From Christiangramia sp. OXR-203 (GTDB lineage Bacteria > Bacteroidota > Bacteroidia > Flavobacteriales > Flavobacteriaceae), in contig NZ_CP139698.1 of NCBI RefSeq assembly GCF_034372165.1, forward strand, positions 62,001-126,000: 64,000 nucleotides of DNA. The letters run 5' to 3'. This document shows, one piece after another, positions 54,669 to 62,394 of this stretch. The position numbers and the translations under genes are program-made. The notes under the pieces are model-generated. The model was not told the origin of the DNA. It worked only from the letters and a program-made list of their open reading frames with translations, and did not search any database. Position 1 is the stretch's first letter; every line of letters starts with the position of its first letter.

Positions 54669-56354
54669 ATGAGAATACCTGTTTATAAGCCGTTCCTGAC
54701 CATACTGGCAGCCGGTGCCTTAACTGCATGTAGCAGTACTGCTCCAAGAGTAGTTTCCACCCCCGTAAGCAATATTGATTCTATTCCTTTAAAGGTAAAG
54801 GACCTTACAGATGCCCAGTTAAAAGACTGGACTAATTCAGATCTTTCCAGGGATACTATTCCGGGAATGAGCGTGGACAGAGCTTATGCTGAAATTATCA
54901 AAAACAACAAACCTTCTACAGTGATTGTAGGAGTTGTGGACAGCGGTATAGATATTACACATGAAGATCTGCAAGGGGTGATCTGGACTAATGAGGATGA
55001 GATCGCTGGTAATGGAAAAGATGATGATAATAACGGTTTTATAGATGATGTGCATGGCTGGAACTTTCTGGGTGATGCCGTGGAAGAAAACATGGAGTTT
55101 ACTCGTATCATCAAGCGTTTAAAACCCAAATATGAAGGGAAAACCCAGAGTAGCATAAGCACAGCAGACAGGGAAGAATACAATTTGTACCTGGAAGCTA
55201 AAAAAGAATACGACAAAGAATACCAGGAAGCTCAGCAAACTCAGCAGCAGTATACCCAGATCCTACAGCAGGTCAAAAATGCACATGCAGCTATGACAAA
55301 AGCCCTGGGAACTGAAGATTATACTAAAAAGCAGGTGTTGGATTTCAAACCTGAAACCCAGGAACTACAACAGGCAAAAATGATCGTTGGGCAAATGCAA
55401 AGCAACGTGAACGAGAGTATACCTGAAGTAATCAAGGAGATCAATGAAGGTGTAGAATATTTCAGTGGCCGTCTTGATACCCATTTCAACCTTGACCTGG
55501 ATGGTAGAGCTGTTGTGGGTGACGATCCTTACGATATCACCGATACCAACTATGGAAACAATAAAGTTTCAGGACCAGATCCAAAAAAAGAAGATGCCAA
55601 ACATGGAACACATGTTGCCGGGATCATTGCAGCTAACAGAAATAATTCCGTAGGACTTAAAGGAGTTGCCAGCAATGCAAAAATTATGGCGGTAAGAGCT
55701 GTGCCAGATGGTGATGAATATGATAAAGATATTGCACTGGGAATTCGTTATGCCGTAGATAATGGTGCGAAAGTGATTAATACCAGTTTTGGAAAATACT
55801 TTTCTCAAAATCCGGAATGGGTGATCGATGCTATAAAATATGCAGCAGATAATGATGTTCTAATCGTAAATGCAGCTGGAAATGAAGGAATAGATCTTGA
55901 CAAAAAAAGAGTTTATCCTAACGATCAAAATCCGCAGGAAACTACAGAGATCAGTGATAACTTTTTAACGGTTGGTGCTTTGAATTATGAATACGGAGCG
56001 AATCTTATCGCAACATTTTCTAACTATGGAGCTACCAACGTAGATGTTTTCGCACCTGGAACCAAGATCTGGTCTACAACTCCAAACGATACATACGAGT
56101 ATCTTCAGGGAACTTCCATGGCGTCACCAGCAGTTGCAGGGATCGCGGCGATCATAAGAGGTTATTACCCAAAATTATCTGCGGGACAGGTAAAACAAAT
56201 AATCATGGATAGTGGTATCTCTACAAAAGCAACTGTAGTGCTGGGAGGAGATACCAGCAATACTAAAAAATTCCAGACTATTTCAACTTCAGGAAAAATG
56301 GCCAACCTATATAACGCCTTAATTTTAGCAGATCAAATTTCAAAAAATAACTAG
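54669..56354 (+). CDS. subtilisin-like S8 serine protease lipoprotein
   Basis: 561 residues with a lipobox (GALTAC). The catalytic triad is split by a large insert: Asp in GVVDSGIDITHEDL, His in KHGTHVAGIIAANR (about residue 314) and Ser in GTSMASPAVAGIAAI (about 486). The insert (about 140-270) is a helical, coiled-coil-like region rich in Gln and Lys, seen in S8 proteases of Bacteroidota. It is followed after one base by an M1 peptidase gene, so the pair probably works together on peptides in the envelope. Confidence 0.93.
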   Translation: MRIPVYKPFLTILAAGALTACSSTAPRVVSTPVSNIDSIPLKVKDLTDAQLKDWTNSDLSRDTIPGMSVDRAYAEIIKNNKPSTVIVGVVDSGIDITHEDLQGVIWTNEDEIAGNGKDDDNNGFIDDVHGWNFLGDAVEENMEFTRIIKRLKPKYEGKTQSSISTADREEYNLYLEAKKEYDKEYQEAQQTQQQYTQILQQVKNAHAAMTKALGTEDYTKKQVLDFKPETQELQQAKMIVGQMQSNVNESIPEVIKEINEGVEYFSGRLDTHFNLDLDGRAVVGDDPYDITDTNYGNNKVSGPDPKKEDAKHGTHVAGIIAANRNNSVGLKGVASNAKIMAVRAVPDGDEYDKDIALGIRYAVDNGAKVINTSFGKYFSQNPEWVIDAIKYAADNDVLIVNAAGNEGIDLDKKRVYPNDQNPQETTEISDNFLTVGALNYEYGANLIATFSNYGATNVDVFAPGTKIWSTTPNDTYEYLQGTSMASPAVAGIAAIIRGYYPKLSAGQVKQIIMDSGISTKATVVLGGDTSNTKKFQTISTSGKMANLYNALILADQISKNN

Positions 56355-56355
56355 A

Positions 56356-58251
56356 ATGAAGAATATTTTTTTCAGCTTAATACTACTTACCGCCGGAGTA
56401 ATTCAGGCACAGAACAACACTTCCTACTGGCAGCAGCATGTAGATTACAAAATGGATGTGGATGTAAATGTGGAAAATTTTAAATTCACCGGAACCCAGG
56501 AATTGACCTATACCAACAATTCCCCAGACACTCTTAACCGAGTTTTCTATCACCTATATTTTAATGCCTTTCAACCAGGTTCAGAAATGAATGCAAGACT
56601 GGAAAGTATTGCAGATCCTGATGGTAGAATGGTTAGAAATGAAGGTACTGAGGAAGAACCAAAAAGGGTAAGCCGTATTAGTGATCTTTCTGAAGATCAA
56701 ATTGGTTATTTGAGAGTAAACTCTCTAACTCAGGATGGAACTTCATTAGATTACGAAGAAGTTGGAACCGTTCTGGAGGTAGAACTTGCCCAGCCAATTC
56801 TTCCTGGTAAAAAAGTAAAGTTCAACATGGAATTTGAAGGGCAGGTACCGGAACAGATTAGAAGATCTGGTAGAAACAGTTCTGAAGGTGTAGCGCTTTC
56901 TATGAGTCAGTGGTATCCTAAACTGGCAGAATATGACTTCCAGGGATGGCATGCAGATCCTTATGTTGCCCGTGAATTTCATGGCGTATGGGGAGATTTT
57001 GATGTGAAGATCAGTATCGATAAGGATTATATACTTGGAAGTACAGGATATCTTCAAAATCCTCAGGAAATCGGGTACAACTACGAAGAAGAAGGAACTA
57101 AAGTGAAAAGAAAAAAAGGGGATAAGCTAACCTGGCATTTCAAAGCTCCTAAAGTTCATGATTTTACCTGGGCAGCAGATCCTGACTATATCCATGACAA
57201 GTTAGTTGCTGAAGATGGTACTGTACTGCATTTCCTTTATAAAGACAATGAAGATATCAAAGAGAACTGGAAGAATCTTCAGCCAAAAACAGCAGAATTA
57301 CTTCTGTATTTCAACGAACATATTGGACCATATCCATGGGATCAATACTCTGTAGTTCAGGGTGGAGATGGTGGAATGGAGTATGCAATGCTTACTCTAA
57401 TCACTGGTGAACGTTCTTTTGGAAGTCTTGTTGGCGTTACTGCTCACGAAATGGCGCATGCATGGTTTCAACATTTAATGGCTACTAATGAAAGTAAACA
57501 CGAGTGGATGGATGAAGGTTTTACTTCCTACATTTCTTCGGAAGCTGAAAATGTAATCCTTGGAGAAAATAAGGAGAATCCGCACACTGGATCTTACAGA
57601 GGTTACCAGTACCTGGCGAATTCAGGAAGAGAGCAACCGCAATCTACGCATGCCGATAGGTATGAACTGAATGCCCTTTATGGAACTTCTGCATACTCTA
57701 AAGGAGCTGTATTCCTTGCACAGCTTGGATACATCATAGGTGAAGAGAATCTTTCAAAAACCTTGAATAGGTACTATGATGAATGGAAATTCAAGCATCC
57801 AACTCCAAACGATTTTATTAGAATTGCTGAAAAGGTTTCTGGAGCAGAGCTGGACTGGTACCTAATGGATTGGACACAAACCACCAATACGATCGATTAC
57901 GCAATAGATGATGTTGAAATAAAGGATGGCAAGGCAACTGTATCTTTGAAAAGAAACGGATTGATGCCAATGCCTATAGATATTGATGTAACCTATGCCG
58001 ATGGTTCTAAGAAAACCTACTATATCCCATTGGAAATGATGCGTTGGGAGAAAGAAGCACGTGAAGGTGAAGAGAGAACTATAGCTGAAGACTGGGCATG
58101 GGGATTCCCTACCTACGAATTGGAGATCGATGCCACCAAAGACATTGCTACTATAGAAATTGATAGTTCGAAAATGATGGCAGACGTAAATCCTTCAGAT
58201 AACGTTTGGAACAAAGACGGAGAATCTTCCGAAGAAGAAGGTGAAGAATAA
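56356..58251 (+). CDS. M1 family metallopeptidase (aminopeptidase N-like)
   Basis: 631 residues with a signal peptide (LLTAGVIQAQ). An N-terminal beta domain (about 25-260) precedes the catalytic domain with the GGMEYAML exopeptidase motif, zinc site HEMAH in TAHEMAHAWFQHLM and downstream Glu in WMDEGFTSYISSEAE. The C-terminal part is short compared with classical PepN. It degrades peptides from the periplasm or surface. A terminator follows. Confidence 0.94.
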   Translation: MKNIFFSLILLTAGVIQAQNNTSYWQQHVDYKMDVDVNVENFKFTGTQELTYTNNSPDTLNRVFYHLYFNAFQPGSEMNARLESIADPDGRMVRNEGTEEEPKRVSRISDLSEDQIGYLRVNSLTQDGTSLDYEEVGTVLEVELAQPILPGKKVKFNMEFEGQVPEQIRRSGRNSSEGVALSMSQWYPKLAEYDFQGWHADPYVAREFHGVWGDFDVKISIDKDYILGSTGYLQNPQEIGYNYEEEGTKVKRKKGDKLTWHFKAPKVHDFTWAADPDYIHDKLVAEDGTVLHFLYKDNEDIKENWKNLQPKTAELLLYFNEHIGPYPWDQYSVVQGGDGGMEYAMLTLITGERSFGSLVGVTAHEMAHAWFQHLMATNESKHEWMDEGFTSYISSEAENVILGENKENPHTGSYRGYQYLANSGREQPQSTHADRYELNALYGTSAYSKGAVFLAQLGYIIGEENLSKTLNRYYDEWKFKHPTPNDFIRIAEKVSGAELDWYLMDWTQTTNTIDYAIDDVEIKDGKATVSLKRNGLMPMPIDIDVTYADGSKKTYYIPLEMMRWEKEAREGEERTIAEDWAWGFPTYELEIDATKDIATIEIDSSKMMADVNPSDNVWNKDGESSEEEGEE

Positions 58252-58271
58252 ACTCTTTCAGTAAATATTAT

Positions 58272-58301
58272 AAAACCCTTTCTCTACGGAAGGGTTTTTT
58301 T
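58272..58301 (+). terminator. terminator after the M1 peptidase gene
   Basis: AAAACCCTT at 58272-58280 pairs with AAGGGTTTT at 58290-58298 and runs into T residues. Confidence 0.8.
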
Positions 58302-58328
58302 ATTTGAAAGTATTGGTACTTTTGAAAC

Positions 58329-58718
58329 ATGGATCAGAGGTTCGGAAAATTGGAAAAATTAAAAAGCAAAAAGCATATAGATCTGCTCTTTGCTGAAGGT
58401 AGAAATCTGAAAAGTTATCCGCTAAAACTTATCTATGCACCAATCCAGACTTCAGATAAACCAGAATTAAAAACAGGAGTTTCGGTGCCTAAAAAACTGG
58501 TGAAAACAGCAGTAAAACGTAACCGGATCAAACGATTGATGCGCGAAGCTTTCAGAAAAAATAAGTACCTTGTTACCAGCGATCTTGCAATTTCTCATGC
58601 TTTTATGTTCATATATATTTCCAGGGATGAGATCGATCATTCTAAAATGGAAAAGAATATGATCAAATTGTTGAAGAACTTTTCAGAAAAACAGCCGACT
58701 CATGAAAAAGAACTTTAA
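58329..58718 (+). CDS. rnpA: ribonuclease P protein component
   Basis: 129 residues. The family signature is GVSVPKKLVKTAVKRNRIKRLMREAFR in the RNA-binding helix, preceded by a strand that contacts the pre-tRNA leader (KSKKHIDLLFAEGRNLKSYPLKLIY). RnpA assists the catalytic RNA in 5' processing of tRNA. rpmH is not adjacent. The following S41 protease gene starts 17 bp inside rnpA. Confidence 0.93.
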   Translation: MDQRFGKLEKLKSKKHIDLLFAEGRNLKSYPLKLIYAPIQTSDKPELKTGVSVPKKLVKTAVKRNRIKRLMREAFRKNKYLVTSDLAISHAFMFIYISRDEIDHSKMEKNMIKLLKNFSEKQPTHEKEL

Positions 58719-60330
58719 GAAACTTATCCTTTTACCTGTTCTTCTTGCAGGAATTTTCATAGGAACTGTAAGTTTTAAATCAGATTTTTTCGAGATCGCT
58801 AAGCAGATAGAGATCTTCACAACGCTTTTCAAGGAGATCAACATGAATTATGTTGACGAAACAAATCCTGCACAATTGATGGATTCTGCGATAAAATCAA
58901 TGCTTACAGATCTAGATCCATATACTAATTACTGGAATGAGCAGGATGTGGAGGCAGCGAGGATCAATAATTCTGGCGAATATACTGGGATTGGCGCTGC
59001 GGTTAAAAATGGAGCTACTGGAATTACTATTGTGGAAGCCTATAAGGATTATCCTGCAGATAAAGCGGGTTTAAAAGCCGGAGATCTCATTACTAAGATT
59101 GGTGATATACGAGTTTCAGATTTTAAGGAAGATGCAGGAGAGCTGCTTAATGGCGCTTCTGAAACTGCCGTGGAAATTACTTTTGTAAGACAGGGAAAGG
59201 AACAGAAAACTTCATTAAAACGGGAATCTGTAGACCTTAGCGCAGTGCCATTCTACAAATTACTCGAAGATAATACTGGTTATATCGTTCTATCCAGGTT
59301 TAATGCCAAAGCTTCAACCGAAGTATCCAGAGCTTTAAAAGAACTAAAAAATCAGGGCGCTGAAAAGATCATTCTTGATCTAAGAGGAAACCCGGGAGGA
59401 TTACTCAGTGAAGCGATTAATGTGAGTAATATTTTTGTTCCTGCAAATGAATTGATCGTTACCACACGATCTGCAATTGAAAAGTATAATAAGGATTATT
59501 ATACGCAGAGAGAACCTATAGATACTAAAATACCTTTGGTCGTGCTGGTAAACGGGCGTAGCGCCTCTGCTAGCGAGATAGTAGCCGGAGCAATGCAGGA
59601 TCTGGATAGAGGAGTGATCGTTGGAGCAAGATCCTTTGGAAAAGGGTTGGTACAAAGACCACGGGAATTAGCCTATGGAACTCAGCTTAAAATTACCATT
59701 TCCAGGTATTACACTCCGAGTGGAAGATGTATACAGGCGCTGGATTATCGTCGCCGGGATGAAAATGGCAGAGCAGTTAGAACCAAAGTTGAAGACTATA
59801 ATGAATTTAATACCCGTAATGGGCGTAAGGTGTATGATGGTGGAGGAATTTTACCAGATGTAAAATTAGAAACTTCCGAATTTAGTGATATCACGCAGGC
59901 ATTATTACTACAGGATGCGATCTTTAATTATGCTACGGAATATTATTACTCACACAAGGTAGAAGATCTAAAGGATTTTGATTTCAACGATGCAGATTTT
60001 CAGGAATTCAAAGTATACCTGAGAGGATCTGATTTTGATTATGTAACTGCTACGGAAAAGGAACTGGAAGAATTAATTGCTACCTCTGAAGAAGAAAATC
60101 TGGAATTGAAATTTGAAGCTTCAGGAATAAGGTCACAACTGGAGCAACATGAAAAACAGGAACTGGAACTCAGAAAACCTGAGATAATCAGCCTTCTTAA
60201 AGATGAGATCATCAAGAGATATTTCTATAAAGAAGGCCTGTATGAATATTATACGGTAAACAATCCAGAGATCGCTAAGGCCAGAGAGATCCTGAATAGT
60301 GAAAATAAATATGCTGAGATCCTGAAGTAA
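58702..60330 (+). CDS. S41 C-terminal processing peptidase (CtpA-like)
   Basis: 542 residues with an N-terminal signal anchor. A PDZ domain (about 90-165, GEYTGIGAAVKNGATGITIVEAYKDYPADKAGLKAGDLI) is followed by the S41 core with catalytic Ser in NGRSASASEIVAGAMQD and Lys in RSFGKGLVQ (about residues 293-320). The C-terminal 120 residues are charged and helical. It trims periplasmic proteins. Its start overlaps rnpA, so it is co-transcribed. Confidence 0.93.
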   Translation: MKKNFKKLILLPVLLAGIFIGTVSFKSDFFEIAKQIEIFTTLFKEINMNYVDETNPAQLMDSAIKSMLTDLDPYTNYWNEQDVEAARINNSGEYTGIGAAVKNGATGITIVEAYKDYPADKAGLKAGDLITKIGDIRVSDFKEDAGELLNGASETAVEITFVRQGKEQKTSLKRESVDLSAVPFYKLLEDNTGYIVLSRFNAKASTEVSRALKELKNQGAEKIILDLRGNPGGLLSEAINVSNIFVPANELIVTTRSAIEKYNKDYYTQREPIDTKIPLVVLVNGRSASASEIVAGAMQDLDRGVIVGARSFGKGLVQRPRELAYGTQLKITISRYYTPSGRCIQALDYRRRDENGRAVRTKVEDYNEFNTRNGRKVYDGGGILPDVKLETSEFSDITQALLLQDAIFNYATEYYYSHKVEDLKDFDFNDADFQEFKVYLRGSDFDYVTATEKELEELIATSEEENLELKFEASGIRSQLEQHEKQELELRKPEIISLLKDEIIKRYFYKEGLYEYYTVNNPEIAKAREILNSENKYAEILK

Positions 60331-60332
60331 TA

Positions 60333-60779
60333 CTAATCTTTGATCATAGCAATATGTGGGATACCATCTTCAAGGTAACCTTCGCCTATACTTTTATAAC
60401 CATGAGATTCGTAAAATTTGATTAAATATTGCTGCGCAGAAAGTTTAATATTTGAAGTTTTGTAGTTTTCAAGAATAGCAGAGGCAGAAGCTTTCATAAT
60501 CTGGTGTCCATAGCCATATTTTCTTTCAGATTCCTTTACGATCACACGACCAATAGCAGCTTGAGGAAAGTAATATCCAGGTGCAAAACATCGAGTATAA
60601 GCTACGATCTTCCCGTTTTTAAAACCCAGAACATGTAAAGCTTCAGCATCCTTACCATCAATATCCTGGTATACACAATCCTGTTCCACGACAAAAACTT
60701 CACAACGTAGTTGTAAAATAGCGTAAAGTTCAGCGAGACTCAGTTCGCTGAACTTTTTAATTTCAATATTCAATTCCAT
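60333..60779 (-). CDS. GNAT N-acetyltransferase, ElaA-like
   Basis: 148 residues. The opening FSELSLAELYAILQLRCEVFVVEQDCVYQDIDGKD is typical of ElaA-like proteins; the acetyl-CoA loop is IGRVIVKESERKYGYGHQIMKAS. The acceptor substrate is unknown. It follows rpiB by 2 bp and is convergent with the S41 gene. Confidence 0.88.
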   Translation of the reverse strand: MELNIEIKKFSELSLAELYAILQLRCEVFVVEQDCVYQDIDGKDAEALHVLGFKNGKIVAYTRCFAPGYYFPQAAIGRVIVKESERKYGYGHQIMKASASAILENYKTSNIKLSAQQYLIKFYESHGYKSIGEGYLEDGIPHIAMIKD

Positions 60780-60781
60780 AA

Positions 60782-61216
60782 TTATTTAGTTGCCGGAATC
60801 TTGTCTATTCTTCGTTGATGACGGCCACCTTCGAATTTCGTATTAAGGAATGCTTCCACCATCTCTGTTGCAAGCTCTTCAGAAACAAAACGGGAAGGAA
60901 TACTAAGAATATTCGCATTGTTGTGTTCCCGCGCAAGCTTCGCTATCTCAACGGTCCAGCATAAAGCAGAGCGCACACCCTGATGTTTGTTTGCAGTCAT
61001 GTTAGCACCATTTCCACTACCACATATTATGATACCAAGATCTGCATTTTCATTTTCCACATCATTTGCTACTGGATGAACAAAATCTGGGTAGTCTACA
61101 CTATCCTCTTCATTTGTTCCATAATTGGTAAGCTTATGCCCTTTTTTTTCCAGGGCAGTTTGGATCATTTGTTTATAACCAGTACCTGCATGGTCGTTTC
61201 CTATCGATATTTTCAT
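60782..61216 (-). CDS. rpiB: ribose-5-phosphate isomerase B
   Basis: 144 residues. The start MKISIGNDHAGTGYK carries the substrate-binding Asp and His, and GIIICGSGNGANMTANKHQGVRSALCW the active-site region with the family's Cys; RHQRRIDKI closes the substrate site. It interconverts ribose- and ribulose-5-phosphate in the pentose phosphate pathway. First gene of a two-gene unit. Confidence 0.94.
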   Translation of the reverse strand: MKISIGNDHAGTGYKQMIQTALEKKGHKLTNYGTNEEDSVDYPDFVHPVANDVENENADLGIIICGSGNGANMTANKHQGVRSALCWTVEIAKLAREHNNANILSIPSRFVSEELATEMVEAFLNTKFEGGRHQRRIDKIPATK

Positions 61217-61730
61217 AGTTGAGTTGTTTGTGACAAAGTTAAAAAAACAAGCAGTTAAGAAGCTTAAAACCCGTTGTTAATTACTTTCAGGTTTTAACTC
61301 ATTTTCAGCACTTTAAAATCTACATATAATTGTGTAAAACCTCTGATGATTTAATGATAAAGAAATTTGCTTTTTAAGATTTTTATAACAATAGTCAAAC
61401 CACTATCAAATATCCAAATTATAAGTAGGTTTTTTCTTTTCAAGTTATGAGCACTTAAAATCCGGTTGTTGACAATTGTTGATAGTAAACTTTTCAATAA
61501 ACAGACCTTAATAAAAATTAAGAACTTCTGTTAAGTAAATCTTAAAACCACTAGTGTATCAAAGAGTTAGCTATTAACAGTGTTGTTGATAAACTGTTAT
61601 CAAATAATTACAACTGAAATACCAAGGAAGTTGAAGTAAAATTGTTCTACAAATTAACAAGCCATCATATACCATCATTTAATTTTTTTAAAAAAGAAGA
61701 AAAGATAATAATAGTATATACTGTTCATAA
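61217..61730. other. AT-rich gene-free stretch with DnaA-box-like sequences
   Basis: About 510 bp with no gene that I can support. It contains TGTTGACAA (61467-61475), TGTTGATAG (61477-61485), and TGTTGATAA (61584-61592, whose complement TTATCAACA is one base from the DnaA box TTATCCACA). There is a TTGATAA-N4-TTATCAA palindrome at 61586-61603 and long A/T runs. Confidence 0.35.
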
Positions 61731-61973
61731 CTATACGATGCGTAGAGAAGAAGATTTGTCATTGAAGGAGTCAAGGATCTCTTTTGCTTTTGAGACATCT
61801 TGTGGATGCACCATAAGTTTGATTCCTCCAAAAGCAGAAGAACTAAACGGAATTAAACCTACGAGTGTTTCATTTTGAAAATAATGCATGATATTTTCAT
61901 CCTTAAATCTGGATCTTAGAATTAAAGTCTCGTGCGGATATGTAAAAGTTGCCAGGCAAACGTAGTCTTTCAT
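61731..61973 (-). CDS. DUF2007-type small protein
   Basis: 80 residues, MKDYVCLATFTYPHETLILRSRFKDENI at the start and GGIKLMVHPQDVSKAKEILDSF toward the end, the compact alpha/beta pattern of the DUF2007 (putative signal transducing) family. It is cytoplasmic with no known role. The gene is on the minus strand just after a small membrane-protein gene. Confidence 0.8.
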   Translation of the reverse strand: MKDYVCLATFTYPHETLILRSRFKDENIMHYFQNETLVGLIPFSSSAFGGIKLMVHPQDVSKAKEILDSFNDKSSSLRIV

Positions 61974-62002
61974 CGGAAAAAATTAGTTCCCTAAGATACG
62001 TA

Positions 62003-62176
62003 TTAATCGTTAGAAGCAGATACTAAAGTAGTTACAGTATTTTCTGTAGAAGTAGTATTCAGAAGATCACTTTTTTCGTTTAGGGATTTATTGATTATGG
62101 TCACAAAAATTATAAGTCCGATCAAAAAGATAAGAATGAAGACAACTGTATAAGATGAAGACCTATGTAGTTTCAT
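62003..62176 (-). CDS. 57-residue single-span membrane protein
   Basis: The frame starts at ATG 62176 and reads MKLHRSSSYT followed by a hydrophobic segment of about 20 residues (VVFILIFLIGLIIFVTII), then a polar tail rich in Ser, Thr and Asn ending at TAA 62003-62005. A basic head, membrane span and polar outside tail are a sensible design for a real small protein. No family is recognised. It lies 29 bp upstream of the DUF2007 gene on the same strand and may share its transcript. Confidence 0.55.
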   Translation of the reverse strand: MKLHRSSSYTVVFILIFLIGLIIFVTIINKSLNEKSDLLNTTSTENTVTTLVSASND

Positions 62177-62394
62177 GATGTTAGCAAATTTAGATGATGA
62201 ACTGATTGCTAATGTTAAAATAAAATTAAGAAAAAATTAAGATTAAATCTTAATAAAACTAAAATTTATTTGAAATATATTATTGACTATTAGTTAGTTG
62301 GCTATTTACAAGCTCTTCCGACTTAACAAAACTTTAATCTCAACAGGGTGGAGACTGATTAATATGGTGTAATTTTATCGCATACTATTTGAGA

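Noticed and set aside
62237-62253. TTAAGATT-A-AATCTTAA palindrome upstream of rnr
   Set aside because: A perfect but very AT-rich palindrome in an AT-rich gap; chance is likely and no regulator is implied.
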